NCBI GenBank assembly: GCA_032622095.1
Contig: CP136064.1
Span: 218,442,205 to 218,506,204, forward strand
Origin: Siphonodentalium dalli
Lineage: Eukaryota > Mollusca > Scaphopoda > Gadilida > Siphonodentaliidae
Reading direction: 5' to 3'
Length of the DNA stretch: 64,000 bases
In this document: positions 9,751 through 23,950 of the stretch, one piece after another
Layout of the letters: each line of letters opens with the position of its first letter
Position numbering within the stretch: position 1 is the stretch's first letter
The notes under the pieces: generated by a model
The model's database searches: none
Told to the model about the DNA's origin: nothing
What the model saw: the letters and a program-made list of their open reading frames with translations, nothing else
Made by a program: the position numbers and the translations under genes

Positions 9751-12700
9751 GTTGTTGTTGTTTGTGGATAGGTATGCATCTATATACAAATAGTTTGCAC
9801 AAAGTTTGGGCTCCTTAGTGGGTTTTAAGGGTATGGAGACAGCCCAACACCCACAGCACCCATGACAATTCAAGTTAAATTGGTATATTTAACATGAATT
9901 GGACCATATGACCAATTATATGTATCTACTTCCAACACTTTTGTTGTTTGTGGATAGGTATGCATCTATGCAAATGGTTTGCACAAAGTTTGGGCTCCTC
10001 AGTGGGTTTTAAGGGTATTGAGACAGCCCAACACCCACAGCACCCATGATAAAACCATACAGCACCCGTGCCTATGAAAACATATTTCTGAGTCAGCCAT
10101 CTCTCAGACTATACCCATTCTGTAAATGATTCCACATTTCACTCTAGAATATATAGAGGCAATGGGGAAAAAATATTTGGGCACCTGAATGGGATTTTGG
10201 GCTCTATTCAGGGGGGATATTTGGTTTTTTTAATGGTTAAATTGGTATATTTAACTGGAATTGGGACCTGTAAAGGTATATACTTCTAGGTCTCCTAGTG
10301 ATTTTGGAAATATCTGCATCAGTATAAGAAGATTTGCAAAAGTTTGGGCTCCTTAGTGGGTTTTAGGGGTATGGAGACAGCCCAACACCCACAGCACCCA
10401 TGACAATTCAAGTTAAATTGGTATATTTAACTTGAATTGGGCCATATGACCCATTATATGTATCTACTTCCAACACTTTTGTTGTTTGTGGATAGGTATG
10501 CATCTATGCAAATGGTTTGCACAAAGTTTGGGCTCCTCAGTGGGTTTTAAGGGTATTGAGACAGCCCAACACCCACAGCACCCATGATAAAACCATACAG
10601 CACCCGTGCCTATGAAAACATATTTCTGAGTCAACCATCTCTCAGACTATACCCATTCTTAAATGATTCCACATTTCACTCTAGAATATATAGAGGCAAT
10701 GGGAAAACAATATTTGGGCACCTGAATGGCATTTTGGGCTCTATTCAGGGGGGATATTTGTTTTTTTTAATGGTTAAATTGGTATATTTAACTGGAATTG
10801 GGTCCTGTAAAGGTATATACTTCTAGGTCTCCTAGTGATTTTGGAAATATCTGCATCAGTATAAGAAGATTTGCAAAAGTTTGGGCTCCTTAGTGGGTTT
10901 TAAGGGTATGGAGACAGCCCAACACCCACAGCACCCATGACAATTCAAGTTAAATTGGTATATTTAACTTGAATTGGGCCATATGACCCATTATATGTAT
11001 CTACTTCCAACACTTTTGTTGTTTGTGGATAGGTATGCATCTATGCAAATGGTTGCACAAAGTTTGGGCTCCTCAGTGGGTTTTAAGGGTATTGAGACAG
11101 CCCAACACCCACAGCACCCATGATAAAACCATACAGCACCCGTGCCTATGAAAACATATTTCTGAGTCAGCCATCTCTCAGACTATACCCATTCTGTAAA
11201 TGATTCCACATTTCACTCTAGAATATATAGAGGCAATGGGAAAAAAATATTTGGGCACCTGAATGGGATTTTGGGCTCTATTCAGGGGGGATATTTGGGT
11301 TTTTTAATGGTTAAATTGGTATATTTAACTGGAATTGGGTCCTGTAAAGGTATATACTTCTAGGTCTCCTAGTGATTTTGGAAATATCTGCATCAGTATA
11401 AGAAGATTTTTGCAAAAGTTTGGGCTCATTAGTGGGTTTTAAGGGTATGGAGACAGCCCAACACCCACAGCACCCATGACAATTCAAGTTAAATTGGTAT
11501 ATTTAACTTGAATTGGGCCATATGACCCATTATATGTATCTACTTCCAACACTTTTGTTGTTTGTGGATAGGTATGCATCTATGCAAATGGTTTGCACAA
11601 AGTTTGGGCTCCTCAGTGGGTTTTAAGGGTATTGAGACAGCCCAACACCCACAGCACCCATGATAAAACCATACAGCACCCGTGCCTATGAAAACATATT
11701 TCTGAGTCAGCCATCTCTCAGACTATACCCATTCTGTAAATGATTCCACATTTCACTCTAGAATATATAGAGGCAATGGGGAAAAAATATTTGGGCACCT
11801 GAATGGGATTTTGGGCTCTATTCAGGGGGGATATTTGGTTTTTTTAATGGTTAAATTGGTATATTTAACTGGAATTGGGACCTGTAAAGGTATATACTTC
11901 TAGGTCTCCTAGTGATTTTGGAAATATCTGCATCAGTATAAGAAGATTTGCAAAAGTTTGGGCTCCTTAGTGGGTTTTAGGGGTATGGAGACAGCCCAAC
12001 ACCCACAGCACCCATGACAATTCAAGTTAAATTGGTATATTTAACTTGAATTAGGCCATATGACCCATTATATGTATCTACTTCCAACACTTTTGTTGTT
12101 TGTGGATAGGTATGCATCTATGCAAATGATTTGCACATATTTTGGGCTCCTCAGTGGGTTTTAAGGGTATTGAGACAGCCCAACACCCACAGCACCCATG
12201 ATAAAACCATACAGCACCCGTGCCTATGAAAACATATTTCTGAGTCAGCCATCTCTCAGACTATACCCATTCTGTAAATGATTCCACATTTCACTCTAGA
12301 ATATAAAGAGGCAATGGGAAAAAAATATTTGGGCACCTGAATGGGATTTTGGGCTCTATTCAGGGGGGGATATTTGTTTTTTTTAATGGTTAAATTGGTA
12401 TATTTAACTGGAATTGGGTCCTGTAAAGGTATATACTTCTAGGTCTCCTAGTGTTTTTGGAAATATCTGCATCAGTATAAGAAGATTTGCAAAAGTTTGG
12501 GCTCCTTAGTGGGTTTTAAGGGTATGGAGACAGCCCAACACCCACAGCACCCATGACAATTCAAGTTAAATTGGTATATTTAACTTGAATTGGGCCATAT
12601 GACCCATTATATATATCTACTTCCAACACTTTTGTTGTTTGTGGATAGGTATGCATCTATGCAAATGGTTTGCATAAAGTTTGGGCTCTTCAGTGGGTTT

Positions 12701-15700
12701 TAAGGGCATTGAGACAGCCCAACACCCACAGCACCCATGATAAAACCATACAGCACCCGTTCCTATGAAAACATATTTCTGAGTCATCCATCTCTCAGAC
12801 TATACCCATTCTGTAAATGATTCCACATTTCACTCTAGAATATATAGAGGCAATGGGAAAAAATATTTGGGCACCTGAATGGGATTTTGGGCTCTATTCA
12901 GGGGGATATTTGGTTTTTTTAATGGTTAAATTGGTATATTTAACTGGAATTGGGTCCTGTAAAGGTATATACTTCTAGGTCTCCTAGTGTTTTTGGAAAT
13001 ATCTGCATCAGTATAAGAAGATTTGCAAAAGTTTGGGCTCCTTAGTGGGTTTTAAGGGTATGGAGACAGCCCAACACCCACAGGACCCATGACAATTCAA
13101 GTTAAATTGGTATATTTAACATGAATTGGGCCATATGACCAATTATATGTATCTACTTCCAACACTTTTGTTGTTTGTGGATAGGTATGCATCTATGCAA
13201 ATGGTTTGCACAAAGTTTGGGCTCCTCAGTGGGTTTTAAGGGTATTGAGACAGCCCAACACCCACAGCACCCATGATAAAACCATACAGCACCCGTGCCT
13301 ATGAAAACATATTTCTGAGTCAGCCATCTCTCAGACTATACCCATTCTGTAAATGATTCCACATTTCACTCTAGAATATATAGAGGCAATGGGGAAAAAA
13401 TATTTGGGCACCTGAATGGGATTTTGGGCTCTATTCAGGGGGGATATTTGGTTTTTTTAATGGTTAAATTGGTATATTTAACTGGAATTGGGACCTGTAA
13501 AGGTATATACTTCTAGGTCTCCTAGTGATTTTGGAAATATCTGCATCAGTATAAGAAGATTTGCAAAAGTTTGGGCTCCTTAGTGGGTTTTAGGGGTATG
13601 GAGACAGCCCAACACCCACAGCACCCATGACAATTCAAGTTAAATTGGTATATTTAACTTGAATTGGGCCATATGACCCATTATATGTATCTACTTCCAA
13701 CACTTTTGTTGTTTGTGGATAGGTATGCATCTATGCAAATGGTTTGCACAAAGTTTGGGCTCCTCAGTTTGTTTTAAGGGTATTGAGACAGCCCAACACC
13801 CACAGCACCCATGATAAAACCATACAGCACCCGTGCCTATGAAAACATATTTCTGAGTCAACCATCTCTCAGACTATACCCATTCTGTAAATGATTCCAC
13901 ATTTCACTCTAGAATATATAGAGGCAATGGGAAAAAAATATTTGGGCACCTGAATGGGATTTTGGGCTCTATTCAGGGGGATATTTGGTTTTTTTAATGG
14001 TTAAATTGGTATATTTAACTGGAATTGGGTCCTGTAAAGGTATATACTTCTAGGTCTCCTAGTGATTTTGGAAATATCTGCATCAGTATAAGAAGATTTG
14101 CAAAAGTTTGGGCTCCTTAGTGGGTTTTAAGGGTATGGAGACAGCCCAACACCCACAGCACCCATGACAATTCAAGTTAAATTGGTATATTTAACTTGAA
14201 TTGGGCCATATGACCCATTATATATATCTACTTCCAACACTTTTGTTGTTTGTGAATAGGTATGCATCTATGCAAATGGTTTGCATAATGTTTGGGCTCT
14301 TCAGTGGGTTTTAAGGGCATTGAGACAGCCCAACACCCACAGCACCCATGATAAAACCATACAGCACCCGTTCCTATGAAAACATATTTCTGAGTCATCC
14401 ATCTCTCAGACTATACCCATTCTGTAAATGATTCCACATTTCACTCTAGAATATATAGAGGCAATGGGAAAAAAATATTTGGGCACCTGAATGGCATTTT
14501 GGGCTCTATTCAGGGGGATATTTGGTTTTTTTAATGGTTAAATTGGTATATTTAACTGGAATTGGGTCCTGTAAAGGTATATACTTCTAGGTCTCCTAGT
14601 GTTTTTGGAAATATCTGCATCAGTATAAGAAGATTTGCAAAAGTTTGGGCTCCTTAGTGGGTTTTAAGGGTATGGAGACAGCCCAACACCCACAGCACCC
14701 ATGACAATTCAAGTTAAATTGGTATATTTAACATGAATTGGGCCATATGACCAATTATATGTATCTACTTCCAACACTTTTGTTGTTTGTGGATAGGTAT
14801 GCATCTATGCAAATGGTTTGCACAAAGTTTGGGCTCCTCAGTGGGTTTTAAGGGTATTGAGACAGCCCAACACCCACAGCACCCATGATAAAACCATACA
14901 GCACCCGTGCCTATGAAAACATATTTCTGAGTCAGCCATCTCTCAGACTATACCCATTCTGTAAATGATTCCACATTTCACTCTAGAATATATAGAGGCA
15001 ATGGGGAAAAAATATTTGGGCACCTGAATGGGATTTTGGGCTCTATTCAGGGGGGATATTTGGTTTTTTTAATGGTTAAATTGGTATATTTAACTGGAAT
15101 TGGGACCTGTAAAGGTATATACTTCTAGGTCTCCTAGTGATTTTGGAAATATCTGCATCAGTATAAGAAGATTTGCAAAAGTTTGGGCTCCTTAGTGGGT
15201 TTTAGGGGTATGGAGACAGCCCAACACCCACAGCACCCATGACAATTCAAGTTAAATTGGTATATTTAACTTGAATTGGGCCATATGACCCATTATATGT
15301 ATCTACTTCCAACACTTTTGTTGTTTGTGGATAGGTATGCATCTATGCAAATGGTTTGCACAAAGTTTGGGCTCCTCAGTTTGTTTTAAGGGTATAGAGA
15401 CAGCCCAATACCCACAGCACCCATGATAAAACCATACAGCACCCGTGCCTATGAAAACATATTTCTGAGTCAACCATCTCTCAGACTATACCCATTCTGT
15501 AAATGATTCCACATTTCACTCTAGAATATATAGAGGCAATGGGAAAAAAATATTTGGGCACCTGAATGGGATTTTGGGCTCTATTCAGGGGGGATATTTG
15601 GTTTTTTTAATGGTTAAATTGGTATATTTAACTGGAATTGGGTCCTGTAAAGGTATATACTTCTAGGTCTCCTAGTGATTTTGGAAATATCTGCATCAGT

Positions 15701-18700
15701 ATAAGAAGATTTGCAAAAGTTTGGGCTCCTTAGTGGGTTTTAAGGGTATGGAGACAGCCCAACACCCACAGCACCCATGACAATTCAAGTTAAATTGGTA
15801 TATTTAACATGAATTGGGCCATATGACCAATTATATGTATCTACTTCCAACACTTTTGTTGTTTGTGGATAGGTATGCATCTATGCAAATGGTTTGCACA
15901 AAGTTTGGGCTCCTCAGTGGGTTTTAAGGGTATTGAGACAGCCCAACACCCACAGCACCCATGATAAAACCATACAGCACCCGTGCCTATGAAAACATAT
16001 TTCTGAGTCAGCCATCTCTCAGACTATACCCATTCTGTAAATGATTCCACATTTCACTCTAGAATATATAGAGGCAATGGGGAAAAAATATTTGGGCACC
16101 TGAATGGGATTTTGGGCTCTATTCAGGGGGGATATTTGGTTTTTTTAATGGTTAAATTGGTATATTTAACTGGAATTGGGACCTGTAAAGGTATATACTT
16201 CTAGGTCTCCTAGTGATTTTGGAAATATCTGCATCAGTATAAGAAGATTTGCAAAAGTTTGGGCTCCTTAGTGGGTTTTAGGGGTATGGAGACAGCCCAA
16301 CACCCACAGCACCCATGACAATTCAAGTTAAATTGGTATATTTAACTTGAATTGGGCCATATGACCCATTATATGTATCTACTTCCAACACTTTTGTTGT
16401 TTGTGGATAGGTATGCATCTATGCAAATGGTTTGCACAAAGTTTGGGCTCCTCAGTTTGTTTTAAGGGTATAGAGACAGCCCAATACCCACAGCACCCAT
16501 GATAAAACCATACAGCACCCGTGCCTATGAAAACATATTTCTGAGTCAACCATCTCTCAGACTATACCCATTCTGTAAATGATTCCACATTTCACTCTAG
16601 AATATATAGAGGCAATGGGAAAAAAATATTTGGGCACCTGAATGGGATTTTGGGCTCTATTCAGGGGGGATATTTGGTTTTTTTAATGGTTAAATTGGTA
16701 TATTTAACTGGAATTGGGTCCTGTAAAGGTATATACTTCTAGGTCTCCTAGTGATTTTGGAAATATCTGCATCAGTATAAGAAGATTTGCAAAAGTTTGG
16801 GCTCCTTAGTGGGTTTTAAGGGTATGGAGACAGCCCAACACCCACAGCACCCATGACAATTCAAGTTAAATTGGTATATTTAACTTGAATTGGGCCATAT
16901 GACCCATTATATGTATCTACTTCCAACACTTTTGTTGTTTGTGGATAGGTATGCATCTATGCAAATGGTTGCACAAAGTTTGGGCTCCTCAGCGGGTTTT
17001 AAGGGTATTGAGACAGCCCAACACCCACAGCACCCATGATAAAACCATACAGCACCCGTGCCTATGAAAACATATTTCTGAGTCAGCCATCTCTCAGACT
17101 ATACCCATTCTGTAAATGATTCCACATTTCACTCTAGAATATATAGAGGCAATGGGAAAAAAATATTTGGGCACCTGAATGGGATTTTGGGCTCTATTCA
17201 GGGGGGATATTTGGTTTTTTTAATGGTTAAATTGGTATATTTAACTGGAATTGGGTCCTGTAAAGGTATATACTTCTAGGTCTCCTAGTGATTTTGGAAA
17301 TATCTGCATCAGTATAAGAAGATTTTGCAAAAGTTTGGGCTCCTTAGTGGGTTTTAAGGGTATGGAGACAGCCCAACACCCACAGCACCCATGACAATTC
17401 AAGTTAAATTGGTATATTTAACTTGAATTGGGCCATATGACCCATTATATGTATCTACTTCCAACACTTTTGTTGTTTGTGGATAGGTATGCATCTATGC
17501 AAATGGTTTGCACAAAGTTTGGGCTCCTCAGTGGGTTTTAAGGGTATTGAGACAGCCCAACACCCACAGCACCCATGATAAAACCATACAGCACCCGTGC
17601 CTATGAAAACATATTTCTGAGTCAGCCATCTCTCAGACTATACCCATTCTGTAAATGATTCCACATTTCACTCTAGAATATATAGAGGCAATGGGAAAAA
17701 AATATTTGGGCACCTGAATGGGATTTTGGGCTCTATTCGGGGGGGATATTTGGTTTTTTTAATGGTTAAATTGGTATATTTAACTGGAATTGGGTCCTGT
17801 AAAGGTATATACTTCTAGGTCTCCTAGTGATTTTGGAAATATCTGCATCAGTATAAGAAGATTTGAAAAAGTTTGGGCTCCTTAGTGGGTTTTAAGGGTA
17901 TGGAGACAGCCCAACACCCACAGCACCCATGACAATTCAAGTTAAATTGGTATATTTAACTTGAATTGGGCCATATGACCCATTATATGTATCTACTTCC
18001 AACACTTTTGTTGTTTGTGGATAGGTATGCATCTATGCAAATGGTTTGCACAAAGTTTGGGCTCCTCAGTGGGTTTTAAGGGTTTTGAGACAGCCCAACA
18101 CCCGCAGCACCCATGATAAAACCATACAGCACCCGTGCCTATGAAAACATATTTCTTAGTCAGCCATCTCTCAGACTATACCCATTCTGTAAATGATTCC
18201 ACATTTCACTCTAGAATATATAGAGGCAATGGGAAAAAATATTTGGGCACCTGAATGGCATTTTGGGCTCTATTCAGGGGGGATATTTGTTTTTTTTAAT
18301 GGTTAAATTGGTATATTTAACTGAAATTGGGTCCTGTAAAGGTATATACTTCTAGGTCTCCTAGTGATTTTGGAAATATCTGCATCAGTATAAGAAGATT
18401 TGCAAAAGTTTGGGCTCCTTAGTGGGTTTTAAGGGTATGGAGACAGCCCAACACCCACAGCACCCATGACAATTCAAGTTAAATTGGTATATTTAACTTG
18501 AATTGGGCCATATGACCCATTATATGTATCTACTTCCAACACTTTTGTTGTTTGTGGATAGGTATGCATCTATGCAAATGGTTGCACAAAGTTTGGGCTC
18601 CTCAGTGGGTTTTAAGGGTATTGAGACAGCCCAACACCCACAGCACCCATGATTAAACCATACAGCACCCGTGCCTATGAAAACATATTTCTGAGTCAGC

Positions 18701-21380
18701 CATCTCTCAGACTATACCCATTCTGTAAATGATTCCACATTTCACTCTAGAATATATAGAGGCAATGGGAAAAAAATATTTGGGCACCTGAATGGGATTT
18801 TGGGCTCTATTCAGGGGGGATATTTGGTTTTTTTAATGGTTAAATTGGTATATTTAACTGGAATTGGGTCCTGTAAAGGTATATACTTCTAGGTCTCCTA
18901 GTGTTTTTGGAAATATCTGCATCAGTATAAGAAGATTTGCAAAAGTTTGGGCTCCTTAGTGGGTTTTAAGGGTATGGAGACAGCCCAACACCCACAGCAC
19001 CCATGACAATTCAAGTTAAATTGGTATATTTAACTTGAATTGGGCCATATGACCCATTATATGTATCTACTTCCAACACTTTTGTTGTTTGTGGATAGGT
19101 ATGCATCTATGCAAATGGTTTGCACATAGTTTGGGCTCCTCAGTGGGTTTTAAGGGTATTGAGACAGCCCAACACCCACAGCACCCATGATAAAACCATA
19201 CAGCACCCGTGCCTATGAAAACATATTTCTGAGTCAGCCATCTCTCAGACTATACCCATTCTGTAAATGATTCCATATTTCACTCTAGAATATATAGAGG
19301 CAATGGGGAAAAAATATTTGGGCACCTGAATGGGATTTTGGGCTCTATTCAGGGGGGATATTTGGTTTTTTTTAATGGTTAAATTGGTATATTTAACTGG
19401 AATTGGGTTCTGTAATGGTATATACTTCTAGGTCTCCTAGTGTTTTTGGAAATATCTGCATCAGTATAAGAAGATTTGCAAAAGTTTGGGCTCCTTAGTG
19501 GGTTTTAAGGGTATGGAGACAGCCCAACACCCACAGCACCCATGACAATTCAAGTTAAATTGGTATATTTAACTTGAATTGGGCCATATGACCAATTATA
19601 TGTATCTACTTCCAACACTTTTGTTGTTTGTGGATAGGTATGCATCTATGCAAATGGTTTGCACAAAGTTTGGGCTCCTCAGTGGTTTTAAGGGTATTGA
19701 GACAGCCCAACACCCACAGCACCCATGATAAAACCATACAGCACCCGTGCCTATGAAAACATATTTCTGAGTCAGCCATCTCTCAGACTATACCCATTCT
19801 GTAAATGATTCCATATTTCACTCTAGAATATATAGAGGCAATGGAGAAAAAAATATTTGGGCACCTGAATGGGATTTTGGGCTCTATTCAGGGGGGGATA
19901 TTTGGTTTTTTTAATGGTTAAATTGGTATATTTAACTGGAATTGGGTCCTGTAAAGGTATATACTTCTAGGTCTCCTAGTGATTTTGGAAATATCTGCAT
20001 CAGTATAAGAAGATTTGCAAAAGTTTGGGCTCCTTAGTGGGTTTAAGGGTATGGAGACAGCCCAACACCCACAGCACCCATGACAATTCAAGTTAAATTG
20101 GTATATTTAACTTGAATTGGGCCATATGACCCATTATATGTATCTACTTCCAACACTTTTGTTGTTTGTGGATAGGTATGCATCTATGCAAATGATTTGC
20201 ACATAGTTTGGGCTCCTCAGTGGGTTTTAAGGGTATTGAGACAGCCCAACACCCACAGCACCCATGATAAAACATTACAGCACCCGTGCCTATGAAAACA
20301 TATTTCTGAGTCAGCCATCTCTCAGACTATACCCATTCTGTAAATGATTCCACATTTCACTCTAGAATATATAGAGGCAATGGGAAAAAAATATTTGGGC
20401 ACCTGAATGGGATTTTGGGCTCTATTCAGGGGGGATATTTGGTTTTTTTAATGGTTAAATTGGTATATTTAACTGGAATTGGGTCATGTAAAGGTATATA
20501 CTTCTAGGTCTCCTAGTGTTTTTGGAAATATCTGCATCAGTATAAGAAGATTTGCAAAAGTTTGGGCTCCTTAGTGGGTTTTAAGGGTATGGAGACAGCC
20601 CAACACCCACAGCACCCATGACAATTCAAGTTAAATTGGTATATTTAACTTGAATTGGGCCATATGACCCATTATATGTATCTACTTCCAACACTTTTGT
20701 TGTTTGTGGATAGGTATGCATCTATGCAAATAGTTTGCGCAAAGTTTGGGCTCCTCGGTGGGTTTTAAGGGTATGGAGACTGCCCAACACCCACAACACC
20801 CATGATAAAACCATACAGCACCCGTGCCTATGAAAACATTTCTGAGTCAGCCATCTCTCAGACTTTACCCATTCTGAAAAGGATTCCACAGTTCACTTTA
20901 GAATATATAGAGGCAATGGGAAAAAATTATTTGGGCATCTGAATGGGATTTTGGGCTTTGGTCAGGGGGAGGGGAATATTTGGGTTTTTTAATGGTCAAA
21001 TTGAATTGAGCCCTGTGACCCATTATAGGTATCTACTTCTATGTCTCTTACTAGTAGTGTTTTTGGAAAGATGTGCATCAGTATAAGAAGGTTTGCAAAA
21101 GTTTGGGCACCTGGGAGTGATTTAATGGTGAGCAGGTGGCACAACACCAGTCGTAATGAATTTCGAAGTACAATTGCTAGTCGCGCTCGTACCGTGCGCA
21201 ACTATGGGAGCAAATGTACGCTAAGTTTACTGAGACTGGCACAACACCAACAGCACCCATGATAAATCATACAGCACCCTTGTCTTTAAAATCATATTTG
21301 GGCTCAGGTGAAGGACAAAATATGTTTTTTAATATTAATGTCGGTATATTTAACTTGAATTGGGCCATGTAAACCGGGGT
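9751..21380 (+). repeat. 538-bp satellite array, left arm (about 21 units)
   Basis: Tandem units of about 538 bp (for example 9992 to 10530 for the same landmark). Each unit is an internal dimer: half-units A and B share a core of about 65 bp ending ACACCCACAGCACCCATGA, spaced 354 and 184 bp apart, and A carries an extra segment of about 170 bp. Most units are very similar; those after about 20720 are strongly diverged, as expected at an array edge. Variants recur every three units, giving higher-order repeats of about 1.61 kb. There is no open frame of meaning. The same satellite lies inverted at 46686-55135. Confidence 0.95.
10404..10439. repeat. Perfect 15-bp stem hairpin, one per satellite unit
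   Basis: CAATTCAAGTTAAAT, a 6-nt loop TGGTAT, and the exact complement. It recurs in nearly every unit of both arrays. A minority variant with AACATGAATTG (9891, 13118, 14730, 15806) breaks one stem base pair. Confidence 0.9.
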
Positions 21381-22180
21381 ATTCTATACACTCAGGGGGG
21401 ATACCCTGGGTAATCTATACAATCAGGGTGTTACCTTCCTGTACGCTATTCGTTTAGGCCCATATAGAGCTTATTTAAGTTTTCAAATATTGCCAACATG
21501 AGCTTATTTCGCGCAATTTTAAAATAAGCTCAGTTTCACATAAACAGACTGTTACTTGGTGTTCATATTCAGATAGTTCTCAGGTGTCCAATCTCAAATA
21601 CCGACCTCGTCGCCATCCGTATACTACCGATTACGTCGACAAAACGATGGCAAATAATTTAAGATAATAATATATTGGGATCTCAAATCGTGTAATACAG
21701 TAGTGTCTTAAAATATGAAAATTACATTTCCAAGAATAAATAAACAAAAAATGTGAAGATGACAACAAATATTTAACAAGACAGTCAATGACTGTGGGTC
21801 GCTCACCAGACTGTAAAGACTGAGAAGAATGGGACTCTGAAGACTACAAGAGTCAGTACGTGACAATATCACTTAAGACAAGTAGTTCTAAACATGGACA
21901 TAGATGGAGGTTCTCCGATGAGCAGGGCTCTTCAACTTGAAATTTCTAATTGCACACCACTGACAAATCTCCAACCTCTTACATTTTACAGAAGACAACC
22001 ATACCACAGTACTAAGTTCACAGAAATCATTTTGCACACCCCTCTTAGGTTGAATTTTACAACTAGTACAAGGATATAGGAGAGTTAAATCTCTTATCTC
22101 TGCCCCTATTAGAACAAATGTGAATCCCCATCTATGAGATCCATTCATCTAGTAATATCAATATACCCCCAATATCCAAT
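21381..22180. other. Core edge; one foldback-clan fragment
   Basis: 21450-21540 resembles the foldback clan (GAGCTTATTTCGCGC and AAAATAAGCTCAG). The rest is non-coding with no match that I can see. Confidence 0.45.
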
Positions 22181-22181
22181 A

Positions 22182-22920
22182 GGGTATGATTTCACCTGGA
22201 TAAGTGGTACGTGGTTAAGAAAATAATATTGGAACAGCCAAGTCTGTATTTAGTATGTCTGATCTTTGCAGAATGAGGTCCACAAAAGGTGAATTTAATG
22301 ACACTATTCCCCAAGGTGGAAAAGCATCAACGAATTCACCATATGGGGACCTCATTTCCTAAAATGACCCAATTTGAACAAATCTGAACCCGGTCACCCA
22401 AGGCCCATCCATACCAAATATAAGCTAATATAGGCTCAATGGTTCTTGAGAAGAAATTTTAAGATTTACTATGGAGGGAAAGAGTTATGGCCCTAGCTTC
22501 GCACCTATTTGATATGATGAACTTATTTGAACAAATCTGATTGTGAGTCACCTAGGGAACATGCACACTGAAATATATGAACATATTTGGTCTTTAATAT
22601 GGAGAAGAAAACAATTGTTGATAGACGGATGGATAGACATCACAAGAGACAGACGAGTGGAAGGACCGCCTGACAGACATAAGACAAATTCAATCCAATA
22701 TACCCCCCCCCCAATGTTTCTTTGAAAAATCAGGGTATGATTTCATCTGGATAAGCGGTGGTTAAGAAAATAATATGCCAGCCATGTCTGCATATAGTGT
22801 GTCAGACATTTGCAGAATGAGGTCCCCAAATGGTGAATTTAATGACAATATTCCGCAAGGTGTGCTAGCATCACCAGATTCATCCTCAGTCTGATTAGGC
22901 CTCACCAGCCATGGGAAACC
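22182..22920 (+). repeat. Tandem duplication with 551-bp spacing
   Basis: GGGTATGATTTCA at 22182 recurs at 22733, with shared downstream text including AAGAAAATAATAT, TTTGCAGAATGAGGTCC and GGTGAATTTAATGACA. Within each copy the GAGGTCC...GGACCTC flanks also make an imperfect inverted repeat. A related diverged block is at 23095-23225. Confidence 0.7.
22340..22690 (+). repeat. Dispersed repeat with GACGGA-type tail, copy 1
   Basis: Carries GAACAAATCTGA, AAAGAGTTATGGCCCT and AGCTTCGCA in the same order as 23583-23921, ending in an imperfect GACGGATGGATAGACA tail. Non-coding. Confidence 0.65.
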
Positions 22921-23582
22921 TATATAGGAACAGATTTAAGTTCTAAAGTTGAAGTTTGTAATGCACACCCATTGAGCACCTCAATTATGCATTTTATCTT
23001 CTGCAAATTGGGGGGGGGGGCATATAAACTGAACAGAAGGGAAAAAGTAAAAAAGTAACTAAAACAAAATTTCAATTTGATACTTAAGATACTTCCCAGA
23101 AGATGATGCCTAAGCAGAATTAGGTCCATGGAGGGTGTATTTGGTGATGCTAGCCTGCTGTACAGGGTTGCAACACTAAATTGACCCTCTGGGGACCTCA
23201 TTATGCAAATGTCAGACACTAAATTCAGGCAGTTTGTTTAAAATTGCTAGCAGTAATGTTTACACAAGCTGCCAGGTGACATTTTATTGTAATCTAGATT
23301 AATGACATGTGTCTCTCTCTGTCTATCCACAAAGATATATCTGCAACTTTAATAGAACAGGTATTAAAGTTGGAAGCTGGAGATGATATCCGTTGGAAGG
23401 GATGTTGGTTGGGTGCAGGCCACTGCAGGGTGGGGTGGGTCTGGGCCATATGGGATGGGGATGGGTAATGGAATATTTCTGTAATTTCATTAAAGATTAA
23501 AGTTTCATAACTCTGCAGATGTTATAATGGTGTCACTTTTTTCAAATTTTATAAAATGTTTAAAAACTAATTTTTTTGTTTG

Positions 23583-23950
23583 TTAAATTGAGCCCACATT
23601 CGATCCAGTGACCTCATTTGAACAAATCTGAATAACAGTCCCCCAAGGACCCTTTGTATCAAATACGAACCCATTCGGCCCAATGAAATTTGAGAAGTCG
23701 TTGTAAGAATTACTATGGTGGCAAAGAGTTATGGCCCTGGCTTCGCAACCATTTGACCCAGTGTCCTCATTTGAACAAATCTGAATGAGAGTCACCTAGG
23801 AAACATACACACCAAATATGAACCCATTCGGTTTCATGGTTCCAGAGGAGAAGATGTTCAAAGAATTGTAGACGGACGGATGGACGGACGGACGGACGAT
23901 GGACGGACGACGGACGAAGAGTGATGACAATAGCTCCACCTGAGACGAGC
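23583..23950 (+). repeat. Dispersed repeat with (GGAC)n tail, copy 2
   Basis: Same family as 22340-22690. It has an internal duplication (CCTCATTTGAACAAATCTGA at 23611 and about 23768) and ends in a GGAC-rich microsatellite at 23871-23921, then GATGACAATAGCTCCACCTGAG. Repeats of this type are common in marine invertebrate genomes. Confidence 0.7.

Noticed and set aside
9751-21380. Active centromere
   Set aside because: A half-kilobase satellite with higher-order structure fits, but array size here is small and nothing in the sequence reports centromere function.
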